NCBI RefSeq assembly: GCF_000376805.1
Contig: NZ_AQXT01000002.1
Span: forward strand, 930,001 to 994,000
Direction: 5' to 3'
DNA from: Henriciella marina DSM 19595
Lineage (GTDB): Bacteria > Pseudomonadota > Alphaproteobacteria > Caulobacterales > Hyphomonadaceae
Length of the DNA stretch: 64,000 nt
Positions within the stretch are counted from its first letter, which is position 1. Every line of letters starts with the position of its first letter. Shown piece after piece: positions 34,172 through 43,117 of the stretch. The translations under genes were made by a program, and so were the position numbers. The notes beneath the pieces are model-generated. The model saw only the letters and a program-made list of their open reading frames with translations, did not search any database and had not been told where the DNA came from.

Positions 34172-35917
34172 ATGTCGAATTCCGCCCCGCGCCGCATCCT
34201 GGTGACCTCCGCCCTGCCCTATATCAATGGGGTCAAGCATCTCGGCAATCTGGCAGGCTCCATGCTGCCGGCCGATATCTATGCGCGCTTCCAGCGTCTT
34301 CGCGGACATGACGTGCTCTATATCTGCGCCACAGACGAACATGGCACGCCAGCCGAGCTTGCCGCGCAGGCCGCAGATGTGCCGGTTCGCGCCTATGTCG
34401 ATGAGCAGCACGAGATCCAGAAGAAGGCCGGCGAGGATTTCCTCCTTTCCTATGACCATTTCGGACGCTCGTGCAGCGCTGAGAATGCGGCCCTCACCCA
34501 GCATTTCGCGCACGTGCTTGAAGCCAATGGTCTGATCGAAGAGCGCACAATGCGCCAGGTCTATTCAGTTGATGATGCCCGCTTCCTGCCCGATCGGTAT
34601 GTGGAAGGCACTTGCCCGCATTGCGACTTTGAGAAAGCGCGCGGCGACCAGTGTGACAATTGCGGGCGTCTGCTGGACCCGGTGGACCTGATCGATCCCT
34701 ATTCGGCTGTCTCAGGCTCAAAGAATGTCGAGGTGCGCGAGACGCGCCATCTCTTCTTGCTCCAGTCGCAAATGCAGGACCGCATCCGTGACTGGATCGA
34801 AGCGGCGACCGACTGGCCACCGCTTGCGCGCTCCATTGCTCTGAAATGGCTTGATGAGGGCCTGCGCGACCGTGCGATTACACGCGATCTTTCATGGGGC
34901 GTGCCGGTCACCAATCCTGACGGCTCCATTCGCGAAGGCTTTGAGACCAAGGTGTTCTATGTCTGGTTCGATGCACCGATCGAGTACATTGCCGCAACGG
35001 AAGAATGGGCCAAAGCCAAGGGCGAGCCTGATGCCTGGCGATCCTGGTGGCGAACCGATGAGGGCGCTGACGACGTCGATTATGTCCAGTTCATGGGCAA
35101 GGACAATGTCGCCTTCCACACGGTGGGCTTCCCCGTCACCATCCTCGGCTCGCAGGAGCCATGGAAGCTGGTTGACCGGCTCAAGGCGTTCAACTGGGTC
35201 ACCTGGTATGGCGGGAAGTTCTCGACCTCCAACAAGCGCGGCGTCTTCATGGATCAGGCGCTGGAGCTGCTTCCAGCCGATTATTGGCGCTGGTATCTGA
35301 CGTCGAATGCGCCTGAAGGGTCTGACGCGGCCTTCACGTGGGAGGGCTTTCAGTCAGCAGTCAATTCCGACCTCGCCAATGTGCTTGGCAACTTCGTCAA
35401 CCGGATCACCAAGTATTGCGCGTCGAAGTTCGACGGCAAGGTACCGGATGGCGGCGAGCCGGGTGACGCAGAGGCCTGGATGGTCAGCGAACTGCAAACG
35501 CGCCTGCCAGCCCTGGTCGAGCACTATGAGAATATGGATTTCCGAAAGGCAGCGGCTGAGACGCGCGCGATCTGGGCGGCTGGCAATGAATACCTCACCA
35601 AGGCAGAGCCATGGGTGAAGTACAAGAACGATGTCGATGCGGCCGCGATCGGCGTGCGCTCTGGCCTCAACCTTGCCGCGCTCTTCGGCATTATCGCCCA
35701 GCCGATCATTCCAGAAGCAGCAGCCATGATCCTCAGCGCGCTGGGCGTGCCGGAAGATCGCCGCAGCATGAGCGCAGACGCTTTCAGCGACGTGCCAGCG
35801 CTGCTCGATGCCCTGCCACGCGGCCACGAGATTACGCCACCCGACGTGCTTTTCCGCAAGATTGAGGACGAGCAGGTCGCCGAATGGACTGACCGCTTCG
35901 GCGGCGGCGACGACTGA
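34172..35917 (+). CDS. metG: Methionyl-tRNA synthetase
   Basis: A class Ia synthetase of about 581 residues. The HIGH element is [10 protein letters not shown] near residue 24, four zinc cysteines lie in [20 protein letters not shown], and the KMSKS equivalent is [11 protein letters not shown]. The connective and anticodon-binding domains are complete, without the C-terminal dimerisation domain found in E. coli. The start at 34172 (GGAAG ribosome site) is favoured over 34157, which would add five residues. It charges initiator and elongator tRNA-Met. Confidence 0.97.
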   Translation: MSNSAPRRILVTSALPYINGVKHLGNLAGSMLPADIYARFQRLRGHDVLYICATDEHGTPAELAAQAADVPVRAYVDEQHEIQKKAGEDFLLSYDHFGRSCSAENAALTQHFAHVLEANGLIEERTMRQVYSVDDARFLPDRYVEGTCPHCDFEKARGDQCDNCGRLLDPVDLIDPYSAVSGSKNVEVRETRHLFLLQSQMQDRIRDWIEAATDWPPLARSIALKWLDEGLRDRAITRDLSWGVPVTNPDGSIREGFETKVFYVWFDAPIEYIAATEEWAKAKGEPDAWRSWWRTDEGADDVDYVQFMGKDNVAFHTVGFPVTILGSQEPWKLVDRLKAFNWVTWYGGKFSTSNKRGVFMDQALELLPADYWRWYLTSNAPEGSDAAFTWEGFQSAVNSDLANVLGNFVNRITKYCASKFDGKVPDGGEPGDAEAWMVSELQTRLPALVEHYENMDFRKAAAETRAIWAAGNEYLTKAEPWVKYKNDVDAAAIGVRSGLNLAALFGIIAQPIIPEAAAMILSALGVPEDRRSMSADAFSDVPALLDALPRGHEITPPDVLFRKIEDEQVAEWTDRFGGGDD

Positions 35918-35918
35918 C

Positions 35919-36548
35919 ATGCCCCTGCAGAACCGCGTTGATCCGTTTGGCGAGATCCACGCTGTTTCTGCCCGCGGTACCTTCATGGGCAATCGAGGCG
36001 GTTGTTTCCATGACGCGAGCCGGCAACTGAAACCCACACGCTGGAAAAGCCGGCAGTGGATTATCTGCGCGCTCGACTTCAAGGGACGTCGCCGCGAGCT
36101 GATGGCGCCGGGGCGCTACACGGAGCTTTTCTTCCTGGATGAAGCAACGGCGCTCGCAGCAGGCCACCGGCCCTGTTTCGAATGCAGGCGGCCACGCGCA
36201 GAAGCTTTTCGCGTTGCACTGGTCGCTGCTGGTGCGATCGACGCATCCGGCCGGGCGGCGGATATCGATAAGGCCATTGCTGGAGAGGTGCAGGCGCGCC
36301 TGAAAGGAAAGGCCATGGCACCAGATATGAAGGCCGCGCATCTGCCAGATGGCGCGATGTTCGCGCACGATAGCAGCGTGTTTGTGACCACAGATGGCCA
36401 TTGCCGTAAGTGGTCGTTTCAGGGCGATGGCAAGCCGCAGCCGCTCCCGCACGGCGATGTGACCGCGCTCACGCCCGCAGCAGGCCTGAAAGCGCTGCAG
36501 AACGGTTACGCGCCTCAATTGCATGAGAGCATGACTGACAAGACCTGA
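35919..36548 (+). CDS. Conserved hypothetical protein with a CxxC motif
   Basis: A 209-residue cytoplasmic protein I cannot assign. In its middle, LFFLDEATALAAGHRPCFECRRPRAEAF resembles the second half of the Ada zinc-binding domain (A-G-x-R-P-C-x-x-C-R-P), but only one CxxC pair is present, so full Ada-type metal chemistry is doubtful. The start ATG overlaps the region just after the metG stop (one base apart), so it is probably translated with metG. Confidence 0.65.
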   Translation: MPLQNRVDPFGEIHAVSARGTFMGNRGGCFHDASRQLKPTRWKSRQWIICALDFKGRRRELMAPGRYTELFFLDEATALAAGHRPCFECRRPRAEAFRVALVAAGAIDASGRAADIDKAIAGEVQARLKGKAMAPDMKAAHLPDGAMFAHDSSVFVTTDGHCRKWSFQGDGKPQPLPHGDVTALTPAAGLKALQNGYAPQLHESMTDKT

Positions 36549-36628
36549 CTCCCTCATCCTTGCCGTCATGACTGGCAGCGAAGGCAAAGTCTGCTAGGCT
36601 GCTTCTCAGAAACCTGAGAGGACCCGAC

Positions 36629-38005
36629 ATGCTTTCGAGATTGAAACTCACCGCCTGCGCCGCCGCCTTTGCCCTCATGCCCGCCATTCCAGCGTTAGCG
36701 CAGGGCGCGGTCCCGGAACCCGGTACGGACCTCAACGAGCTTTACACCTGGCTCCATGCCAATCCTGAACTCTCCTTCAAGGAATCGACGTCGGCCTCCA
36801 TCCTGGCAGCTGAGCTTGAAGCGCTGGGCTTCTCCGTCACGACCGGCCTTGGCGACGACTGGACACGCGCGAAGTCTGAGCGCGACGAAGGCACCGTGCG
36901 CGACGGCGTGGGCGGACATGGCGTCGTCGGCGTCTATGAAAATGGCGATGGTCCGACCGTGCTGATCCGCGCCGACATGGACGCTCTGCCCGTCCCAGAA
37001 CAGACAGGTCTCGATTACGCCTCTGAGGTGATCAGCACGACCTGGACCGGGGTCGAGAGCCCCGTGATGCATGCCTGCGGTCACGATATCCATATGACGA
37101 GCTGGGTCGGCGCTGCCCGCGAGCTTATAGAGAACAAGGATGACTGGTCTGGCACGCTGATCATGCTCGCACAGCCGGCAGAGGAAATCGGGCTCGGCGC
37201 CAAAGCGTTGATCGAGGATGGTCTGTATAGTGAATTTCCGCTGCCGGACTATAATCTCGCGCTGCATGTGTCGGCTGCGGCCCCGGCTGGCACAGTCGCC
37301 TATTCTTCCGGCTATGCGCTGGCCAATGTCGACAGTGTCGATATTCATGTCAAAGGCGTTGGCGGGCATGGCGCTTATCCGCACACAACCAAGGACCCGA
37401 TCGTCGTCGGCTCTGCCATTGTGATGGCGCTTCAGACCCTCGTCTCGCGCAATGTCGACCCGCAGACACCCGCGGTTGTCACGGTGGGCGCCTTCACCGC
37501 TGGCGCCAAGCACAACATCATTTCTGACGGCGCCGAGCTTCTGCTGACCGTCCGTTCCTATGATGATGCGACACGCCAGCTATTGATCGACGGCATCAAG
37601 CGCATCGCCATGGCGCAGGCTGAAGCCTATGGCGCACCGGAGCCAGAGATCACGGTCGATTCCGACTATACCCCATCGACTTATAACGACCCGGACCTGG
37701 CGACGACGGCCATGTCGGCCATTAGCGCGGCCATTGGCGAGGAGAACGTCAAGGAGATGACCCCGGTCATGGGCGGCGAGGACTTCTCCCAATACGGTCG
37801 CACCGAGGAAAGCGTGCCGGGTCTGATTTTCTGGCTGGGCGCCATCAATCAGGACACCTACGACGCCGCGCAGGATGGCGGCCCCGGTCTGCCGTCGCTC
37901 CACTCGCCATTCTTCGCGCCCGATTATGAACCCACAATCAAGACCGGTGTGAGTTCCATGACCGCAGCCGCGATGTCATTGTTCAACCAGTCCGGCTCAG
38001 AGTGA
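36629..38005 (+). CDS. Exported M20-family amidohydrolase
   Basis: A 458-residue metallo-amidohydrolase with a Sec signal (KLTACAAAFALMPAIPALAQ). The M20D metal ligands are visible in RADMDALPV, MHACGHDIHMTSWVG (Cys-Gly-His-Asp with His), AEEIGLGAKALIEDG and LHVSAAAPAGT; the dimerisation lid domain contains GVGGHGAYPHTTKDP, and the last ligand region is GGEDFSQYG. The family removes acyl groups from amino acids (hippurate, IAA-amino acids, N-acyl peptides). Location is likely periplasmic. It ends in a 9-base convergent overlap with the next gene. Confidence 0.9.
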   Translation: MLSRLKLTACAAAFALMPAIPALAQGAVPEPGTDLNELYTWLHANPELSFKESTSASILAAELEALGFSVTTGLGDDWTRAKSERDEGTVRDGVGGHGVVGVYENGDGPTVLIRADMDALPVPEQTGLDYASEVISTTWTGVESPVMHACGHDIHMTSWVGAARELIENKDDWSGTLIMLAQPAEEIGLGAKALIEDGLYSEFPLPDYNLALHVSAAAPAGTVAYSSGYALANVDSVDIHVKGVGGHGAYPHTTKDPIVVGSAIVMALQTLVSRNVDPQTPAVVTVGAFTAGAKHNIISDGAELLLTVRSYDDATRQLLIDGIKRIAMAQAEAYGAPEPEITVDSDYTPSTYNDPDLATTAMSAISAAIGEENVKEMTPVMGGEDFSQYGRTEESVPGLIFWLGAINQDTYDAAQDGGPGLPSLHSPFFAPDYEPTIKTGVSSMTAAAMSLFNQSGSE

Positions 38006-38965
38006 TTTGAGCCAGTCCAGCAGGATCGAGTTCACCTCTTCTGGACGCTCCTGCTGGGTCCAGTGGCCGCACCCCTCAAGCAGGTGCGCGGCTTTCAAAT
38101 TTGGCAGATTGGGCTTCATCGCCTCGACCGGGTCGCCGGGAAACATTTTCAGGACGAGGTCGCGCGTGCCGCCGATGAACAGGCTGGGCTGGTAGATCTT
38201 GCTGTCATCCAGCGCCGTTAGAAATTCATGATCGCGCTCATGATTCCTGTAACGGTTGAGCGGGCCGCGAAAGCCTGACTGTCTGAACTGGGAGTCGTAA
38301 TAGGCGACATCTTCCTCGCTCAGCCACGCGAGCGGCATGTCCGGTTCTGGCAGGCGGTGGAGAAGCGTGTCGCCATGCTTCTTGTCGGTCGGCCAGGTGC
38401 CGTCGGGTGCATCGCCTGAGATGGCGTAGTAGAATTTGCGTATGGTCGCGGCCGGATCGGCCTCTAATTCTGCCTCGGGCGGCCCCTGATCCTGGAAATA
38501 AACCTGGTAGAAGAACATGCCGCGCGCGGTGAAGAACTCGCGGAAGACCTGGATGGCCGGTTTGTCCCCAAGCGGAAGATACGGGACCGATAGGCCAGCC
38601 ACGGCCCGGAACTGATCTGGATAGAGAAGCGCCGAATTCCACGCAATCGGCGCGCCCCAGTCGTGGCCGACAACGACAGCCGGCCCCTCCGGCTGAAGCG
38701 CTTTTGCGACACCGGCGATGTCTGCCGTAATCGTTTCCATATCATAGGCTTCGACCGGGTCTGGTTTGTCCGACCCGCCATAGCCGCGCACATCCACAGC
38801 GGCTGTTCTGTAGCCAGCTTCTGCCAGCGCGCTCAGCTGATGACGCCAGGAATACCAGCTTTCTGGAAAGCCATGCACAAACAGGACGAGCGGGCCGCCG
38901 TCCGGTCCATCCTGCGCAACGCGCAATTTGATCCCATTGGTTTCAATCATGCTGAAGTCTGGCAT
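37997..38965 (-). CDS. Alpha/beta hydrolase, epoxide hydrolase-like
   Basis: A 322-residue alpha/beta hydrolase. HGFPESWYSWRHQLSAL is the oxyanion HGFP motif; the nucleophile elbow is VGHDWGAPIAWNSAL with Asp as nucleophile, which points to epoxide hydrolase rather than esterase; the cap carries two Tyr residues (VYFQDQGPPE and the LYPDQF region); the catalytic His is in LEGCGHWTQQERP near the end. It would open epoxides of xenobiotic or lipid origin in the cytoplasm. The ATG at 38965 with GGGAGGG upstream is preferred over an upstream in-frame start. Confidence 0.88.
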   Translation of the reverse strand: MPDFSMIETNGIKLRVAQDGPDGGPLVLFVHGFPESWYSWRHQLSALAEAGYRTAAVDVRGYGGSDKPDPVEAYDMETITADIAGVAKALQPEGPAVVVGHDWGAPIAWNSALLYPDQFRAVAGLSVPYLPLGDKPAIQVFREFFTARGMFFYQVYFQDQGPPEAELEADPAATIRKFYYAISGDAPDGTWPTDKKHGDTLLHRLPEPDMPLAWLSEEDVAYYDSQFRQSGFRGPLNRYRNHERDHEFLTALDDSKIYQPSLFIGGTRDLVLKMFPGDPVEAMKPNLPNLKAAHLLEGCGHWTQQERPEEVNSILLDWLKSL

Positions 38966-39098
38966 GGTGCCCTCCCTGAATTGGCGCGCCGAACGGCCCA
39001 AGCCAGCCCGGCGATCTGGATCGTCAGGCGCGACTGTTTCACTGTTGGATTGCGCCTGCAATCGTCGCGTTGGGGAAATGGAGCGCACACATAACAAT

Positions 39099-39125
39099 GC
39101 CCGCAGCTTCGATGAAGCCGCGGGC
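39099..39125 (-). terminator. Possible terminator hairpin
   Basis: GCCCGC-A-GCTTC, loop GAT, GAAGC-C-GCGGGC forms a long stem with one mismatch, 30 bases after the stop of the 39155-39883 gene. On the minus strand ATTGTTATG follows, a weak T-rich tail. Confidence 0.5.
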
Positions 39126-39154
39126 GGTTGTGGACATTAGACAGGTGCCGCCAG

Positions 39155-39883
39155 CTACTCTTCCGGCGTTTCAGGCTGAGCCGGCGGTTGAATTTGCGAA
39201 TTGATTGCCGCGACCATTTGCGGATGGGTGAAGAAACGATAGCCGGCATCGCCCTCAAGCTCACCAATCCCCTGTAACATGCTGGCAAACTCGACCGGAA
39301 TGATTTTGACTGCTTCGCTCGCATCGCCGCTATCGATCAGCTTTTGCGCCAGGGTCTCTGCGTCGGAATAGCTCGTCAGAACCGGCGTGATCGGGCCGTT
39401 TGGTGTTTCCAGTTGCACTTCCATATTGTCGCTGGTCACGAAGAAGACCGGCGCCATGAAGTCCACGGCTTCAGGGTCGAGCGCATGCGCATTTGCAATT
39501 TCCTGCGCTGAGGCCTGGAAGGTGACCGCCCCGTTCTGACCACGAAGGATCGCGGCAAGGTCGACGACCCTCACTTGAAGATCAGCGTATTCCGGCTTTG
39601 CGCGCTGCGTCTCTGCGGTTTGAGGCGTCATGAAAGCGATAATAGCTGGATCGCCGTTTTCCGGCTGAATCGAGGCGATTCCGCCCTCGTCATTCTGCAA
39701 GATGGCAACATAGAGCCCCTGAAGGGCTGCGATCATCGGATTGATCGGTTCTTCCTGTGCCTGCTCGAGCGCATCGGCCTCAGTTGGAGGCGGTGCTTGC
39801 TCAGCGGCCTCAGGCGACTGCGCAAAAGATACCGGGGGCATGAGGGCGAATACAGCCCCTGCCAACGCAAATACTGATTTCAT
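39155..39883 (-). CDS. Exported Tic22-like protein
   Basis: A 242-residue Sec-exported protein (signal VFALAGAVFALMPPVSFAQ). The mature part has a duplicated pattern with DLQVRVVDLAAILRG, FMAPVFFVTSDNMEVQLETP and a second strand pair, similar to the Tic22 family of cyanobacteria, chloroplasts and some proteobacteria, whose members may be periplasmic chaperones. The resemblance is by pattern only. A Pro/Gln/Glu-rich stretch lies at both ends. It has its own GAGAG ribosome site and stands alone. Confidence 0.55.
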   Translation of the reverse strand: MKSVFALAGAVFALMPPVSFAQSPEAAEQAPPPTEADALEQAQEEPINPMIAALQGLYVAILQNDEGGIASIQPENGDPAIIAFMTPQTAETQRAKPEYADLQVRVVDLAAILRGQNGAVTFQASAQEIANAHALDPEAVDFMAPVFFVTSDNMEVQLETPNGPITPVLTSYSDAETLAQKLIDSGDASEAVKIIPVEFASMLQGIGELEGDAGYRFFTHPQMVAAINSQIQPPAQPETPEE

Positions 39884-39954
39884 GGAAGCTCTCCTTGCAA
39901 TGGCATGCCGGGCGCAAGCTATTCACACACGCCCGGCAGCACAAGGATTGCCTA

Positions 39955-41157
39955 TCAGCCTTGTTTGAGTTCCTCGAAGGGCACCTTCTTGTCGACGCGG
40001 ACATCCTGGGGCAGGCCCAGCACGCGTTCGGCAATAATGTTCTTCAGGATCTCATCTGTACCACCTGCGATCCGAAGACCCGGCGCCCACATGAAGCTTT
40101 GCTGGAACAGGGCATTAGCCGGCATCGTGTCGCTATCGTTCATGATGCCGTAATGGTCCTGCATCTCGATCGCCGAGTTGCAGATATCCTGCAGCTGGTT
40201 CGCCGTGATGATCTTGCCGATCGAGTTTTCAGGCCCTGGTGTACCGCCGCGCGAAAGCGCGGTCTGCGTGCGGAATTTGGTGAGGCTGTAGCCTTGAGCC
40301 GCAACATACCAGTCCGCCAGTTTCTCGCGGAAAGCCTGATCGGTGAGCGAGCCTGTGCCACGGGCATAGTCCATGATCTCTTTCCAGTCGGGGCCAGGTG
40401 AGCCACCTACAGCCAGACGCTCGTTCATCAGGGTGACCAGCGCGACTTTCCAGCCATCGCCAACTTCGCCCAGACGATCGGAGTCCGGAATACGAACATC
40501 GGTGAAGTACACCTCGTTGAATTCGCGGCCGCCCGATGCCTGGTGGATCGGTTTCGCCTCAACGCCCTTCTGGTGCATGTCCACAATGAACATGGTGAGG
40601 CCCTTATGCTTTGGCGCTTTCGGGTCGGTACGGGTCAGCACGATACCATAGTCGGAGAAGTGCGCGCCCGTGGTCCAGACTTTCTGGCCATTGATCACCC
40701 ACTCATCGCCATCCTTGATGGCGCGTGTCTTGACGCCAGCGACGTCGGACCCGGCAGCAGGCTCGGAGAAGAGCTGGCACCAGACTTCTTCGCCGCGCAG
40801 GGCTTTTTCGACATAGCGCTTCTTGTGATCATCGGACCCAAAGGCAATCACCGTAGGCACGCACATGCCAAGACCGATCGCGAACGGACCGACAGGCGCG
40901 TCGAACTTGCCTTCTTCCTGGTTCCAGATGACCTGCTGCATGGATGAACCACCACGCCCGCCCCATTCCTTGGGCCAGGTGATCTGCGCAAAGCCGCCTT
41001 CAGCTTTTATCTTCTGCCAGTCTTTCGCACGCTTCAGATAGTCTTCGCCCGTTGGCCGGCGCGGAGAGTTGGCGTCTTTAAGTTTGAGGTGCTTCTCCAG
41101 AAAGCCTCGCGCTTCGGCGCGGAATTCTGCTTCTTCCTTGGTGTCGTTGAAGTCCAT
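39955..41157 (-). CDS. Acyl-CoA dehydrogenase, long partner subunit (second cassette)
   Basis: A 400-residue acyl-CoA dehydrogenase, MDFNDTKEEAEFRAEARGFL at the start, closely resembling the one at 11060-12319. Conserved segments are WCQLFSEPAAGSDVAGVKTR and NGQKVWTTGAHFSDYGIVL. The C-terminal motif is RIAGGTDEILKNIIAERVLG: Ala where the paralogue has Glu, so the usual catalytic base position is empty and the base may be elsewhere or in its partner. It follows its partner gene after 12 bases and probably forms a heteromer with it. Confidence 0.9.
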   Translation of the reverse strand: MDFNDTKEEAEFRAEARGFLEKHLKLKDANSPRRPTGEDYLKRAKDWQKIKAEGGFAQITWPKEWGGRGGSSMQQVIWNQEEGKFDAPVGPFAIGLGMCVPTVIAFGSDDHKKRYVEKALRGEEVWCQLFSEPAAGSDVAGVKTRAIKDGDEWVINGQKVWTTGAHFSDYGIVLTRTDPKAPKHKGLTMFIVDMHQKGVEAKPIHQASGGREFNEVYFTDVRIPDSDRLGEVGDGWKVALVTLMNERLAVGGSPGPDWKEIMDYARGTGSLTDQAFREKLADWYVAAQGYSLTKFRTQTALSRGGTPGPENSIGKIITANQLQDICNSAIEMQDHYGIMNDSDTMPANALFQQSFMWAPGLRIAGGTDEILKNIIAERVLGLPQDVRVDKKVPFEELKQG

Positions 41158-41169
41158 TGGTGGTCCTCC

Positions 41170-42285
41170 TCAGGCAGCGTTCTTGCGCTCAAGCGCGGAA
41201 ACGAGTTTCTCTTTCCAGACTTTAGGTGACCCGGCCTGCACGGCAAGGAGCTTGGCCCGGCGGTAGAAGAGGTGGCAGTCCACCTCCCAGGTAAAGCCCA
41301 TGCCGCCATGGGTCTGGATATTCTCTTTGGAAGCAAACCAGTAGGCTTCGCTGGCGGCAAGGCGTGATGCCGCCGCAGCCTCTGGAAGTTCTGCCGCATC
41401 CGTCGACAGCGCCCAGGCGCCATAATAGCAGTTAGACCGCGCGATCTGGTTCTTCACATACATGTCAGCGAGCTTGTGCTTGATCGCCTGGTTGCCGCCA
41501 ATCGGACGGCCAAACGCATAGCGTTCCTTGGCAAATTCAGTCGCCATTTCGAGGCAGCGATCGGCGCCGCCGAGCTGCTCGAATGCGAGAAGCACAGCTG
41601 CGCGATCGAGAACCGCGTCATTGTAGTCGCCGCCCTCGCCTGCCGTGCCAAGCCGCTGAGCTGGCGCGCCATCGAACGTAATTTCGGCATGGCTACGTGT
41701 CGGCTCCAGCGTGCTGACGGATTTGCGCGAGACGCCTTCACCAGTCAGGTCGACCAGAACGAGGCTCGATCCGGAGCCTTCCTTGGCCAGAACGACGGCA
41801 TGGGTAGCAATATCGCCGTCGGTCACGGGCACTTTCATGCCTGTAAGCTTCGAGCCGTCAAACGTCGTTTTCATCTTCGAAGGATCAGGATTGCCAGGAC
41901 CTTCGCTCGCCGCGTAACAGCCGATGACTTCACCGCTGACGACCTTTTCGAGGAGGTCCTTTTTCTGCTCTTCCGAGCCAGCGATCTTCAGCGCTTCGGC
42001 AAAGAAATAGGTGGTCGATGCGAACGGTACAGGCGCCAGCGCGCGGCCCATTTCCTCTGCGATCACACAGAGCTCGAGCATGCCGAGGCCAAGCCCGCCA
42101 TATTCTTCGGGTATGGCCGCGCCAATCCAGCCCATCTCCACGACTTTCTTCCACACACCGTCATGGTGGGTCTTGCTGTCATCATTCAGCACTTCGCGGA
42201 CATGCGCGGTCGTGCACTGTGCGTTGAGAAATTTTCTGGCTTCACCCGCAAGAAATTTCTGGTCTTCCGAAAAGTCGAAGTTCAT
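41170..42285 (-). CDS. Acyl-CoA dehydrogenase, short partner subunit (second cassette)
   Basis: A 371-residue acyl-CoA dehydrogenase, MNFDFSEDQKFLAGEARKFL at the start, a paralogue of the 9920-11041 protein with the same gene order relative to its longer partner. It carries IPEEYGGLGLGMLELCVIAEEMG and IQTHGGMGFTWEVDCHLFYR, but no C-terminal EGT/GGxDEI motif. A GGGAGACGGAG ribosome site precedes the ATG. Such pairs usually act on CoA thioesters of branched or ring-derived acids. Confidence 0.9.
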   Translation of the reverse strand: MNFDFSEDQKFLAGEARKFLNAQCTTAHVREVLNDDSKTHHDGVWKKVVEMGWIGAAIPEEYGGLGLGMLELCVIAEEMGRALAPVPFASTTYFFAEALKIAGSEEQKKDLLEKVVSGEVIGCYAASEGPGNPDPSKMKTTFDGSKLTGMKVPVTDGDIATHAVVLAKEGSGSSLVLVDLTGEGVSRKSVSTLEPTRSHAEITFDGAPAQRLGTAGEGGDYNDAVLDRAAVLLAFEQLGGADRCLEMATEFAKERYAFGRPIGGNQAIKHKLADMYVKNQIARSNCYYGAWALSTDAAELPEAAAASRLAASEAYWFASKENIQTHGGMGFTWEVDCHLFYRRAKLLAVQAGSPKVWKEKLVSALERKNAA

Positions 42286-42464
42286 TCGGCTCCGTCTCCC
42301 TAAATCCTGATATCAGAGCAGGAGAATAGCGCGCCGCCGGGCCCCGTGAAGCCGTCCCGCAAGGTAAGGCCTGTGCGATGGCAAACACGGCAAATTCAAA
42401 GCCGTCCATTTACCGGTACGAAAACATACTGTGACAAAGCTCTCCACAGAATTGGAGGACGCAG

Positions 42465-43037
42465 ATGGCCAAGGCCCTTTTTCACAAATCCCAACGGGTT
42501 TTCGTCAAGCCTGTCGGCACGTGGGCGCTCATCGAGAAGGTCATTCCGCACTGGGTGAAGGATGTCGAGGAGCCGCTGCGGGTTACCTATGATGTCGGTC
42601 TGGGCCGCGAGTTTGCCGCAACAGAACTCGTCTCCGAGGATGTCATGCACGGACGTTCACGCTCACGGCTGGACGACGACCCAACGGCCGAAGAATGGCG
42701 TATCCAGCGGGCAAAGAATCGCTGGCAGGACAGCGATGAGATTGCAGCGCACCCTTTTCCCGGGACTTTTCCGGTCGTCATGACGGACGAAAATGATTGG
42801 GGCGGCTGGCGGGTGCCGGGCGCTGAATACGACCGGGACCCCCACAAGATCGAGTATCAGGCCCGTCTCATCGTGAACTCGCCGCAGCTTTTGCAAATGG
42901 TCCGCAAGATGGCTGAGTTCACCGCCCGCAACCCCGACAAGGCCTCTGAAGAGATGAAAGTCATCCTGAAGCCGGCCAAGGATGTGTTGCGGCATGTCTA
43001 TGACGTCGCGAGCGCGCCGAAAATGGCCGCGGAGTAA
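42465..43037 (+). CDS. Conserved hypothetical protein
   Basis: A 190-residue soluble, charged protein without signal or membrane helix. I do not recognise a family. Features: a Trp-rich middle (DENDWGGWRVPGAEYDRDPHKI), several WxxxR stretches, and a C-terminal helix ending VLRHVYDVASAPKMAAE. It is in an isolated position, divergent from the acyl-CoA dehydrogenase pair, with a clear GGAGGACG ribosome site. It precedes pepN by 80 bases and may share its transcript. Confidence 0.6.
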   Translation: MAKALFHKSQRVFVKPVGTWALIEKVIPHWVKDVEEPLRVTYDVGLGREFAATELVSEDVMHGRSRSRLDDDPTAEEWRIQRAKNRWQDSDEIAAHPFPGTFPVVMTDENDWGGWRVPGAEYDRDPHKIEYQARLIVNSPQLLQMVRKMAEFTARNPDKASEEMKVILKPAKDVLRHVYDVASAPKMAAE

Positions 43038-43117
43038 TATCAGCCATAGGCGCTCATAGCGATTGAGGGTGCGTCGCAGGCATCCTATCTGTTGTTCAGA
43101 ACGACAGAGGAAATGTC

